A stretch of 64,000 nt of DNA. Origin: Fistulifera solaris (lineage: Eukaryota > Bacillariophyta > Bacillariophyceae > Naviculales > Stauroneidaceae). The position numbers and the translations under genes are program-made. The stretch covers positions 1,054,001 to 1,118,000 of the forward strand of contig AP026137.1 of assembly GCA_030295235.1 (NCBI GenBank). Reading direction: 5' to 3'. The notes beneath the pieces were generated by a model. It was given only the letters and a program-made list of their open reading frames with translations. It was not told the origin of the DNA and did not search any database. Positions 43,734 to 54,145 of the stretch are shown here, in pieces; within the stretch, counting starts at the first letter, position 1; each line of letters starts with the position of its first letter.

Positions 43734-46700
43734 ATGAAATTCTATCATCTTTTAACGTTTGTGGCAGCGTTCTCCTATGGAGTGAATGCTGTAAGTGTTT
43801 CATTGTTGAGTTGTGTCGCGCGCAACGCATTGCTTTTTCTGAATTTTCGTCCTCACAAAACGCAAACCATCAGGCCGTCTTTCCTCCATCTCGCTTTCCA
43901 TTCAAAGATAAAATGGATACTAAAGATATCCCACAAATGATCACAATTACATTCGATGATTCTTTGCAACATGCCAAGTTTGCGACCATTAAGAAGTACG
44001 TGTTGGATATTCAAGACAAGAGAGGATGCCCGCCGCGCATCACCCACTTCACTTCCTTTGACTGGACGCAATGCGAGCCGGTCAAGTTCATGTACGACAC
44101 TGGTGCCGTCGAGCAAGGCCACCATACCGGCATGCACACGGGCACACCGACCGTGGCTCAGATCAAGAGCGCCATGGATCAGTTGGAAGGTTGCGGTGTC
44201 CCTCGATCCGAGATCACTGGTTTCCGCACGCCCTTTTTGGCCTACAATGAGACAACGTTGGTCAATCTTAAGAGCCTCAATGTTATTTACGATACGACCC
44301 TGATTCAAGACGATGATGTCGCGTCCGGATACGGTGTCAACAACACGTGGCCTTTCACTTTGGAGAACGGTTTCACAGGAAGTATCAAATGCGGTGTTAC
44401 CGGCTCGTGCATCAACCAATCTTATCCGAACATGTGGGAAATTCCAATGTATCGCTGGTACGACTCAAGCAACCGATTGCTCAACGATATCATGGACTAC
44501 CCCTCGTTCACGACGGATGTTCAGCAAATGTTTGATCGCCACTACAACGGAAACCGAGCTCCTTTCGGAATCTACTTGCATGAACCGTGGCTCAACAAGA
44601 ATGGTGCAGCTCTCAAGCAGTGGATTGAAAAGATCATGGCAACCTACAACGACGTTCACTTTGTCACCAATATGGATTTGTTGGAATGGATGCAGAACCC
44701 CGTCCCCAAATCTCAGTATGTTCCAAAAGCCTGCAAGAGTCGCGCCGAGATGTTTGGCTGCTTACCACCGGCGCCTGGATACAAGTGTGATGGATACGGT
44801 CAGTTTTTCGATTTTGCGACTTGCAAGTGCAGCTGCATGCAGAACTTTTGCCCCATCAATGGCGGCCCCAGCAATGGAGGCGCCTGCACGGACTGGAATT
44901 GCCCTACCACACCAGTCGCTCCCATACCCGTCGCTGCTCCGGTTCCATCCCCACCCGTTGCTCCGTCTGCCCCTGTTGCCCCAGTAACACCCACTCCCCG
45001 TGCCGGCACCGATTTGGAATTATACTTTGGTAAGTGCAAGCTTGTGTATCGTCGACGAGTCATTTGTGATCGCAACAAGCGCCTAACCGCGTGTTTCCTT
45101 CGCAACACAGGACCCCATGACGGATTACAAGAAGAACCTCGGATACCCTCTTCAATATCCCTTCGAACGTCTCTTTTCTGTTGAAGAAACTCCGCAATTT
45201 GCAATTATAACGATAGACGATGGTGTTAGCGACAGCCGCGTCAAGCCCACGGCCGATTACCTCATGTCGATTCAGAAGATGGACTCCCGCGGCTGCACGC
45301 CGAAGATCACCATGTTTGTTTCGTTCGATTACACCATGTGCGGATTGTTGTACGAGCTTTACAAGGCGAAGCATGAGATGGCAACCCACACTCTAAGTCA
45401 TGAAGGTTACCCCAGCAAGGCCCAGATCGATGGCGGTTTCAAGAGTCAAGTTGCCTGTGGAACCCCGGCCAACGAAGTGATCGGTTTCCGCACGCCTTAC
45501 CTGACGTACGATCAGCGCGTTCTCGACGACCTATACGCTTTGCAAGGTGAATACAAACGTACTTTGTATGACTCTTCAGTGGTGGTTGACGCTTTTGGTC
45601 CGACTGACTACGGACGCAAGAACTTCTGGCCTTGGAAATGGGACCACGCGCAGAAGGTGACCTACAACCGCGCAACTCCTTACGCCACTCCTTCGCCTCA
45701 CATCGAGTGGAAGAACTTTGATCCAGTTAAGGCCTCGAACATGAAAGGAATGTGGGAGATCCCTATGCCCTTGTACTTTGAGCCCGGAAAGGATGTCAAT
45801 TATTACCAGAACATGGATTACCCTTTCAGTCACGAGATCATGTGGGACAACTTTTACCGACGATACAACGGCAACCGATCTCCTTTCCACATTAATATCC
45901 ATGCTCCATGGCTCGAGAAGAACGGCGCTTCTTTGAAATTGTGGATTGAAGAGTTGTTGACCAAGCATGATGACGTTTTCTTCATTACCAACAAGCAGCT
46001 TCTCGAGTACATGGAGAACCCTGTTCCTCTTTCGGTTTACAAGCAACAGCGAATCTGCGATGCTCCCGGTTACGACGACTCGTACTGCTTCCCTAAGAAC
46101 TACGCTTGCAACTGGTGGTCCGAAGATTGGGATAATGAGAGCTGCGCTTGCACTTGCAAGGCTGGCTTCTGTCGCCGCGATGGTACATGCACCGACTGGA
46201 ACTGCCCCGTTCCCACAGCTCCTGTCGCTCCTGTTGCACCAGTAACACCTCCATCGGCTCCTGCACCCGTTCGAGCTCCTTCACCCGTGACAGTTCCGAC
46301 CGCTCCTGTGACAGTGCCGACCGCTCCAGTGACAGTTCCGACAGCACCTGTTGCGGCTCCTGAGGCTCCTATTCCAGCTCCGGTCGCTCCTCCGGTTTAC
46401 AGCGGTCCTGGTTGCTGCTCGAACGATTTCAAAACTTGCATTACTTGGTGCGGCACAACGGAAGCTCAATGTAATGCTTGCGGTGTTTCGGATCCGAAGA
46501 TATGGCTGGCGGATGGTGCTTTAACGAACAACAATTGTGCTCCTCGTTGGAATGGTTATGGATGCACTTCGCACGATATTTGCTGTCCCGGACTCGCGTG
46601 TTTGGCCAACAGCGATGGCGTCAGTCGTTCGTGTCTGCCGGGCGATCGATCTGCTCCAGTCCCGGCTCCGCCAGTCGCGCCTCCCGTGCAATCACCTAGC

Positions 46701-46940
46701 ACAGCGATCGCCGTATGGGGACAATGCGGAACAACACCCAGTGGAGGAAACTTCGGAGTCAACTGCACTAATTCGTATTGTGCTTGGGGCAATGAACACT
46801 GGCAATCCTGCCAACCGTGCAGTCGAGCTCCTTTGAATGCGTTTGATTGTCAAAACTATCAGCTCAAGTGCGGCAGCACGAGTGCGTTTGCCGTTTGCGC
46901 CAAGAGACGTACGCTTCGTGGAGTCAATGAATCAAATTAA
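43734..46940 (+). CDS. Secreted tandem (two-domain) CE4 polysaccharide deacetylase with carbohydrate-binding-like modules
   Basis: Exon 1 43734-43790 encodes the signal peptide (MKFYHLLTFVAAFSYGVNA). Intron 43791-43873 (83 bp) is in phase. The first NodB domain has ITFDDS, HHTGMHTGT and GFRTPFL, then WEIPMYRWYD, HYNGNRAPFGIYLHEPW and an EGF-like Cys segment. After a Pro/Val linker an 81-bp intron (45030-45110) leads to a second NodB domain (ITIDDG, HEMATHTLSHEG, GFRTPYL, RYNGNRSPFHINIHAPW). Joining these needs one base removed, most simply in the C4 run 45113-45116. The tail holds (TVPTAPV)n repeats, a GCCSNDFKTC Cys-rich module and an AVWGQCG...SCQPC segment resembling a CBM1-type binding module. 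In domain 1 motif 2 is HTGMHTGT rather than HxxxH with SH, so its metal site may be altered. Splitting into two genes is possible, but the second part would lack a signal peptide. Confidence 0.8.
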
Positions 46941-47125
46941 AAGAGAGGATATACATATACACTATGCAAGCAATAGCAACATTAGCCCTTTATTTGAACA
47001 TTAACAAAATATTTATTTAGTAGCTTTCATGTTTTTATTCAATTGTGTGCAATCAAAACTTTGCTTTGAAATGTGGCTTGAAAATGCGAGTCAAAAGGAT
47101 GAATTGAGCTCGATAGCTTGACAAA

Positions 47126-47674
47126 TCAGGCTCGGAAGACCGTTGGAGGAGCAGGCAGTACGGCTAGAGCCTTTGTGTTTTCAATAGCTCTATTTGTCTT
47201 GCCCGCTGATGATTCACTTCTTGATCGGGGTCGTGTACGAGAGGGCATGATAGGTGCGAAATCAGAAGATGATTCACTTTTTGAAAAGGAAGACCATCGC
47301 ATGCAAGATGAACTGTCGTGTCGATTTCGAACCGGCATGGAAGGAGAACAAGAATTCGAACGAGGCCGAGTGCAAGGAACTTGTTCTGACGACCATCGTA
47401 GTTCTTTTGCTTCCTTTTCCGGTACAGGACAGCCACTTTTGCTGTCGTTGCTTTGGCAATAAAAGCCGTAACCGTCATCATCTTCGTCTTCATCAAAAGT
47501 ATTCTGATGGAGTGAAGGAGAATGACTGCCGATTGTAAGATCGTCGTCGTCCTCGGTGTGGCTCGATTTCTCTTCCGTTTGCTTGTGAACGACAACAATG
47601 AATTGAATAGGAGCTGCTGTTGGCTTCATCTTGCTAGTAACACTGTGAATTGAATTCTGAAGCGGAAGGATCAT
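47126..47674 (-). CDS. Small hypothetical acidic/Ser-rich protein
   Basis: 182 residues, possibly started at the internal Met of SKMKPTAAPIQFIVVVH. Acidic (FDEDEDDDGYGFYC) and Ser/Arg-rich (RTRPRSRSESS) segments suggest a disordered, perhaps phosphorylated nuclear protein. No domain is recognised. It converges on the deacetylase gene. The frame is open and protein-like in composition, but support is weak. Confidence 0.4.
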   Translation of the reverse strand: MILPLQNSIHSVTSKMKPTAAPIQFIVVVHKQTEEKSSHTEDDDDLTIGSHSPSLHQNTFDEDEDDDGYGFYCQSNDSKSGCPVPEKEAKELRWSSEQVPCTRPRSNSCSPSMPVRNRHDSSSCMRWSSFSKSESSSDFAPIMPSRTRPRSRSESSAGKTNRAIENTKALAVLPAPPTVFRA

Positions 47675-48338
47675 GATAAATTACTGCAATTACTTACAAA
47701 ACGGCAGGTGATGGGCAGATAATAAGACTTTGAAAAATGCAGCCAAAAGCAAGAAGAAAGGCGAAAAGGGGAACGAAAAACCGCTGTACAGTACATAAGA
47801 CAGTACCAGGTAAGGGCCTTCGCAGCCGCAAGCCGCAACTCACGCTCTACTCTTTAGTATGACAACGCACTTTATTACATGACGTAAAGTATACTGATTG
47901 AATACGCTTAGGGTAAGTGAGACGATTTTTACCTAAGGACTTAAGGACGAGAAAGAGTCAAAAGTGCGCAAACTTCCGTTCACAACAACTTCGGGCGCGG
48001 AAGTTGGGCCATTTTTCGAGTCGCGAACTTCCTAGAATTCCGCTTCTCGTTAAAACTTCCGATGCTCGGCTAAAGCCTAAAGTTGACGAACGACGAGCTA
48101 TCTGTTGAGTTGTCCGTTCTTACTTCTTACTACATCGTGAATCGTGAACCATGATTCCTCTCTCCTCTCTCTGTCTCGACAGTAGCTAAAGGGCTTTACG
48201 TTTTACGTGGTACTGTAGGGACTTGCGTTTTGCGTTTTGCGTTCCGGGTTAATCTTTTACTCCGTACCATTTACTGCGTATCATTTACCTGGTACCTGTA
48301 GCTGGTGGCTGGTAGCGCCGTCAAACAATACTGGTAAT
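47675..48338. other. Intergenic, no gene seen
   Basis: Simple GTTTTGCGTTTTGCG text near 48226-48241 and palindromic GGTACCTGTAGCTGGTGGCTGG before the transposon. Nothing coding. Confidence 0.5.
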
Positions 48339-49320
48339 CAGGCCTCTATAAATCAGTGATTTTGGGAAAACAGTACGTTTTATCCTTGTGGAAGGTTCCA
48401 AAACACACTGAAATAAGATATTTCAGTAATTCAGGGTGGACCGAGTATCGTTTTCTGATTGGCCGAGAGGGTCTCAACCGGGACTGTAGAACAATCTGAT
48501 TGGCTACGTAAGGCTTGCTATGCAGATGGAATCGAAATTAATGATACAAAGCCAACTTAATGAACGTGCTCAGCACTTTCTTCACGTTTAAAAGCGTTAC
48601 TATCTCTAACATTTAACGATTGCAGTTTTAATAAAAAACTTGCTACCTATCTTTATGTCGTTATACGAGGTAAAGGGCGATATCAGTGCTAAGTGCTCCA
48701 ATCGCGGCAATCGCCTTCAGCAATCAAAAGACCTCAGTCATAATGATTAAGGCTAGAAAAATCGCTATCTTTCAATTTGAATGCTTTGATTACGGAAATT
48801 AGTCACCCACGTAGCGATGTAGAGATGCTGTTAATTGTTCGTCAAAACTCAATGATCTAGTCATCTAGTTCCAGAGAGACGGATAAGCTCCTAGTGCTCT
48901 AAAGATGAGCGACATTACCAAAGAAAAAAGTCAAACGCTGATTTGATGGAATTGGGCTCGAAAAGGACACGAAAATGCAACTAAATCCCATCTAAATCAC
49001 ATCTATTTTCCGTGACATAAATTCCAAAGAGGTACCATTTGGTACTCGTTTTCTGAACTTATTGATTCCTTGAATCCTCTAGGCAAAATTACGAATATGG
49101 TTTTGTTATATGACTCAAATAAGTGGTTCATTAAGCACTTTTTGTGCAATTGTCGCTAAACAGCCTTAGGAAAAGGTGAGGCTTACGGTATGGTAGGCTT
49201 TCTACGTAAGTCTACGTAATTTACCGATTTTAACGCATTTTTACTGTTTCGACCTTCCAAAACCCACTGAAATAAGGTAAATCCAGTAAGTCAGTGCGGA
49301 TACTGGATTAAAGAGGCCTG
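48339..49320. mobile_element. hAT-like non-autonomous DNA transposon, 982 bp
   Basis: The ends are CAGGCCTCT...AGAGGCCTG (9-bp perfect terminal inverted repeat, with weaker similarity to about 20 bp). Identical 8-bp target duplications CTGGTAAT lie at 48331-48338 and 49321-49328. Subterminal ACTGAAATAAG motifs occur at 48406-48420 and 49267-49277. There is no coding capacity. Confidence 0.9.
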
Positions 49321-49328
49321 CTGGTAAT

Positions 49329-50410
49329 GTAATGGGCAGTCTATTGTTGATTGTTGCAACTGCCAACTGTCAACTGTAAACTGTAAACTGCAGGAAGTCT
49401 ACTGGGTACTCAAAGTTGGAATAGCCCCAGAGACAGTTCTGTTTTCGGAATTAAGGATCAAGAATCAAGAATCAACAAGAGAGTTATCAAGAATCAAGAA
49501 TCAAGAGTGACGTGCAGAATGCAAGATGGAAGCGACAATCGAGACGGCATACGAAGTCCAAGTCAACCAAACATGCGTTAACCTGATCACCTAATTTGAT
49601 TAAAAACGGATTGGACGAGCAATGACAAGGGAAAAGGAGGTTATTGCTGTTCCTTGATACATCGAATCACAAGCAATGCATAAAACTTGTAACAGTGGCA
49701 GTTCGTCGTTTCTAGCAAATCGATCATGGCCACTAAGAATTTCATTTTGGTTTACGGAATGACAAATGAATCTATTTGTCAACTTTCTATTACTTTCAAT
49801 AGCAAGCGCTGTTCGTGTTAGTGTGTCACGTCATGTAGGTCCCAGAATTGACGCTATCCCCCCGAAGACCGAGCCCTCGCGTGTGGGAAGGGCGAGTACG
49901 AAAAAAAGCGCCCTCCTAGGTCTCTAGTCAAGAAAAGGAGCGCGTCGATAGTAAAGGCCGAGATTTTTTTTCGAAAAGCCTGCGAAGCGTTGCCTTTCGA
50001 TTTACTATGGACCCAAAGTGTTGGTTATAGGAGACCACGATTGGATTATTTCAGTCACCAACATTTTACTCATCAAGTAGTGTCAATCGGATTCCTGATT
50101 CCTGTGACTTTTTTCGCGCAAGATTCACCCGTCACGTCAATACACTTTACGTTAGAGTGACCTTTCTCGTGGAAGTGTTGCTTGTTGCTTGGTTGCGTTT
50201 CTGTGCTGCTGCGTCACGCCTCGTACTGACGACGGACAAACGTTTGTGTTCATCGGCACTCGCCGATGTAACTGTGCGAAAAAGAGAAGAGTTCGAGTTT
50301 GTGTTTTCCACGTCGGCGTTTTTTCCCGTCTCTTCCTTTGCTTGTTTGCATCTTTCTTTCTCTTCCTTTCATTCATTCTCTTCTTATTCAAATATAATCA
50401 TTTCGTTGCG
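49329..50410. other. Intergenic and desaturase 5' region
   Basis: No gene seen. Short imperfect repeats of ATCAAGAATCAAGAATCAA occur at 49446-49505. From 49985 on it carries a dispersed repeat (separate entry). The open frame running into the desaturase from about 50189 is a long CT-rich leader (TTTCTTTCTCTTCCTTTCATT) typical of a promoter or 5' UTR. Confidence 0.5.
49985..50085 (+). repeat. Dispersed repeat shared with the 31-kb region
   Basis: TTTACTATGGACCCAAAGTG, then AGGAGACCACGA, TCAGTCACCAACATT match in order the 31297-31405 sequence (TTTACTATAGACCCAAAGTA, AGGAGACCACGA, CATCACCAACATT). It lies about 330-430 bp upstream of the desaturase start codon. Confidence 0.75.
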
Positions 50411-51866
50411 ATGCCGCCGGATGCTGATAAACTTCGTCAACGCCATGTAACGGCGCAAGACGACCGTGCTACAACAACAACGACAATTCGCTCGGTAAAA
50501 GATTTGAAAGGCAACGAAATTGTCATTGACGGTATCATTTACGATTTGACGAATTTTTATCATCCTGGAGGAGAACAAATTAATGTATTCGGAGGAAATG
50601 ATGTTACCGTTCATTATAAAATGATTCATCCGTATCATACGGCGAAGCATTTAGAAAAAATGACCGCTATCGGCAAAGTTGATGACTTTCGTACCGAGTA
50701 CGTTTATAAAATGTATCAAAAGCGTGGGCTTTTTTCGGCATAAAAACTCATTCATTTACGCATTCTGCAACAGATATCAATTCGATACAGATTTTGAACG
50801 AGAAATCAAACGGGAAGTCTACAAAATTGTTCCCCGAGGACGTGAATTTGGGACACCTGGATGGTTTTTTCGTGCCTTTGGTTACATTGCTCTCTTCTTT
50901 ACCTTGCAGTACTTTTGGGTTGTTTCGGGTCCGACGGTACTTTTGGCTATCGCTTACGGCATGTCACAAGCTCTTATCGGTATGAATGTGCAGCATGATG
51001 CAAATCACGGAGCAGCTTCCAAGAAGGCTTGGGTCAATGATATCCTTGGATTAGGAGCTGATTTCATCGGAGGAAGCAAATGGCTCTGGCAGGAACAGCA
51101 CTGGACGCATCACAGTTATACCAATCATGCGGAGAAAGATCCTGATTCTTTTAACGCTGAGCCGATGCTTCTCTTCAATGAGTACCCCGCAGGAGATAGT
51201 CGCCGCAAATGGTATCACAATTTCCAGATTCTCTTTTTCTGGCCCATTCTTTCCGGATATTGGTTGAGTTCTGTATTCAACCCGGAAGTCCTCGATCTCA
51301 ATCATCGCGTTAGCGCCGGTGTCGGTGAACGCTGGATTAGTTCGCACGTGATCTCGTCGCGCAAGTTCGCCATCTTCTTGCGAGCTCTCTACATTGGGAC
51401 CAACGTCGTGGCTCCCATTTATTTGCACGGTTTGCGAGTCGCCCTGCTCATCCTACTCATGGGAATCGCTGAATCACTCCATTTGGCCATCCTCTTTTCC
51501 CTCAGTCACAACTTTGAGACTGCCGATCGCGATCCGACTCTCAAGGCGCGTCAGACAGGACAACCAGTCTGCTGGATGAAATCGCAAGTCGAAACTTCTT
51601 GCACGTACGGTGGTTTCATCTCGGGATGTTTGACGGGTGGTCTCAACTTTCAAGTGGAACACCACTTGTTCCCTCGTATGAGTTCCGCGTGGTATCCGTA
51701 CATTGCCCCCACGGTGCGCAAGGTGTGTGCGAAGCACGGAGTGAAATACGCGTATTATCCGTGGATCTGGCAAAATTTGTGGTCGACGTTCAAGTACATG
51801 CATGCGGCAGGAACGGGATGGAGACAGAAGTTGGCGCGAGAGAATCCTTTGAAAGGACAAATGTAA
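50411..51866 (+). CDS. Front-end delta-5 fatty-acid desaturase (cytochrome b5 fusion)
   Basis: 459 residues after removal of a 76-bp intron (50698-50773, GTACGT...CAACAG), which joins TEYQFDTDFE in phase. The N-terminal cytochrome-b5 domain has the heme motif HPGG (residues 51-54). Three His boxes follow: HDANH (about 170-174), HWTHH (about 205-209) and QVEHH (about 389-393). The Gln in the third box is diagnostic of front-end desaturases. The start MPPDADKLRQR, the segment NVTVHYKMIHPYHT-like after FGGND, and the end HAAGTGWRQKLARENPL correspond closely, from memory, to the P. tricornutum delta-5 enzyme, which converts 20:3n-6/20:4n-4,-3 precursors to arachidonic/eicosapentaenoic acid in the ER. 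Membrane helices flank the His boxes. This gene is the best organismal marker in the window. Confidence 0.93.
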
Positions 51867-52035
51867 GAAAGGCGATGAGAATGAATGAATGGATATGTGC
51901 ATGCATGACCGAATGATCAAGATTATGTAATTCGACACTATTAGGAACTATTGCCTTAAAATTACTTGTAGCATGTACTACGCGATGCGTGCTCTCTTTT
52001 GTTACTTCGTATTACTTTTTCGAGGCCGATGCATC

Positions 52036-52452
52036 TTAAACTTTACTTGTCGGTTCCTTCTCGTTCTCTAAATCATCACGAAGTATCGGCAATTGCAAAC
52101 CAGCACGAGCCGCAGCTCGTCGACTCATTTCTTTCGCATCCAATTGATTCTCAGCACCTGTATCCATCGCGTATAGTTCGGCTCGTGCGTGTAAATCCTT
52201 TTGCAAAGCATGAAATCGCTGCAGTAATAATAGCTGATTGCTGTTGTTGCTGCTGCTCTGCTGATTTTTCTCACGAATCGATTTCAGCACATAGCTTTGA
52301 ATAGCATTGTAACGTGCTGCTGTTGCGTGTTCTTTGTGAATTGCCTTGGATTGTAAGTGAGGCGCAAGCGGAGGTGTCTTCAAGAAGCGCAACAAATTTC
52401 GTAGAGTCGTTTGTAATGTCGATTTCGAGGCCGTTGCTACCATTGGCGTCAT
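52036..52452 (-). CDS. FMC1/LYR-like small mitochondrial assembly factor
   Basis: 138 residues starting MTPMVATASK. An N-terminal helix (TLQTTLRNLLRFLKT) and a helical core (AARYNAIQSYVLKSIREKNQQ, LQRFHALQKDLHARAELYA) are followed by a short C-terminal motif, RRAAARAGLQLP. This order resembles FMC1 (ATP synthase F1 assembly factor, LYR-like superfamily), whose C-terminus reads AGLVGLKLP from memory. No canonical LYR tripeptide is visible in the N-terminal helix. The gene is intronless and convergent with the desaturase gene, with about 170 bp between stop codons. The assignment rests on length, helical pattern and the terminal motif only. Confidence 0.55.
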   Translation of the reverse strand: MTPMVATASKSTLQTTLRNLLRFLKTPPLAPHLQSKAIHKEHATAARYNAIQSYVLKSIREKNQQSSSNNSNQLLLLQRFHALQKDLHARAELYAMDTGAENQLDAKEMSRRAAARAGLQLPILRDDLENEKEPTSKV

Positions 52453-52583
52453 TTCAACAATTAAAAAAAGATTATTGCTTCTTGTCGTGTTTGTAAGGAA
52501 TTAGGGTATGTTATTCATTGATTTATTCATTGTAAACAAAGAAATCATCGACTATCGCCGCTTTATACTCGTCACTCGTCCGC

Positions 52584-52990
52584 CAAGAGGAAATTAATGG
52601 GGACCGCGCTTTGTCAGTCACGAGGACGGGCTACTGTCCCCGCTCGTTGATGCCATCCGTTGCTTTTCACGCACAAACAAATATTTCGAAAAGTAAGACA
52701 CTTAAGCACGTACCTTTTTATTTATATTTATAGGAAGAGAATATTTCTTCAAGTAGCTTACTTTCGACTTGCAATTTTATATATTCAATGACAAAGATCG
52801 CTCTATGCTCCGCCATGAAATGCACTGAAAATAAGAGCGGACCTCGTGGTCGGAGGCTGGCTTACACAAAAGGTGAGAGTGGCCTCCCGAGCGGCACTCA
52901 TGATAGCGGGGACACTAAGCCGTCACCAGGAAAAAGCACGGGCGCATCGCGTGATACTGAAGTAGCGCGGTCCCCATTAATTTCCTCTTG
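52584..52990. mobile_element. Non-autonomous DNA transposon (MITE), 407 bp, long terminal inverted repeats
   Basis: A perfect 27-bp terminal inverted repeat begins CAAGAGGAAATTAATG at 52584; its reverse complement ends at 52990. Weaker pairing continues for about 15 bp. The flanks are identical 7-bp sequences CGTCCGC at 52577-52583 and 52991-52997. No coding capacity. The superfamily is uncertain because of the 7-bp duplication. The right target copy touches the minisatellite array. Confidence 0.88.
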
Positions 52991-52997
52991 CGTCCGC

Positions 52998-53960
52998 AAC
53001 AGGTCCAGATTTTTTCTGGACCACGTGTATACACCAATCTACCAGATTTTCTGAGGACTTGAAAATACAACTGGTCCAGATTTTCTGGACCACGTGTAAA
53101 CACCCTCTCCCCGATTTTCTGAGTACATGAAAATACAACGTCCAGATTTTCTGGACCACGTGTAAACACCCCTCTCCCCGATTTTCTGCGTAGGTGAAAA
53201 TACAACTGGTCCAGATTTTCTGGACCACGTCTAAACACCACTCTTTCAGATTTTCTGCGTAGGTGAAAATACAACTGGTCCAGATTTTCTGGACCACGTA
53301 TAAACACCCTTCTCCCCGATTTTCTGAGGACGTGAAAATACAACTGGTCTAGATTTTCTGGACCACGTATAAACACCCTCTCCCCGATTTTCTGAGGACG
53401 TGAAAATACAACTGGTCTAGATTTTCTGGACCACGTATAAACACCCTCTCCCCGATTTTCTGAGGACGTGAAAATACAACTGGTCCAAATTTTCTGGACC
53501 ACGTGTAAACACCACTCTTTCAGATTTTCTGAGCAAGTAAAATACAACTGGTCCAGATTTTCTGGACCACGTATAAACATCCCTCTCCCCGATTTTCTGA
53601 GCACTTGAAAATACAACTGGTCCAGATTTTCTGGACGACGTGTAAACACCACACTCTTTCAGATTTTCTGAGCATTTAAAAATACAACTGGTCCAGATTT
53701 TCTGGACCACGTGTAAACACCACTCTTTCAGATTTTCTGAGCTGGTGATTTTCTCACTCATGCGCATCGGTACCCAGTCTTTAAGTAAAATTAATCGTTA
53801 CATAGTCTAGTCACACCCGTTTACCACACAGTGATTATACAACTGGTCCAGATTTTCTGGACCACGTCTAAACACCTTTCTGCCAGATTTTCTGAGCAGG
53901 TGAAAATACAACTGGTCCAGATTTTCTGGACCACGTGTAAATACCATACACGCCCAGATT
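52998..53960 (-). repeat. Hairpin minisatellite array (copy 2 of 2 loci), about 13-14 units
   Basis: Units of about 66-70 bp contain the perfect hairpin GGTCCAGATTTTCTGGACC (8-bp arms, TTT loop), then ACGTGTAAACACC, then CCCCGATTTTCTGAG or TTTCAGATTTTCTGAG, and GTGAAAATACAACT. The array is interrupted by unique sequence at about 53745-53835. It is the same family as 13.3-13.7 kb, read in the opposite orientation. Open frames of up to 245 codons across it are repeat artefacts. Confidence 0.93.
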
Positions 53961-54145
53961 TTTTTCCTGGTGGAACGTGAAAAATCGCTGAAGCAAGCTA
54001 CTAACTAACTTAGCCGATTGAATCATTGTTAAAACCTTCAAAATATTAAATATATTATTCATTCGTCAATACACAACGTGATTTAGGATAGTAGTACACA
54101 GGTTGAGCATTAACACATCCTTGACGTGCATCGTTGCTTTCGTGT

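Noticed and set aside
52915-53767. Repeat protein of 245 codons on the minus strand
   Set aside because: The frame runs entirely through the hairpin minisatellite; a similar frame appears in the other array. It is a by-product of unit lengths near a multiple of three.
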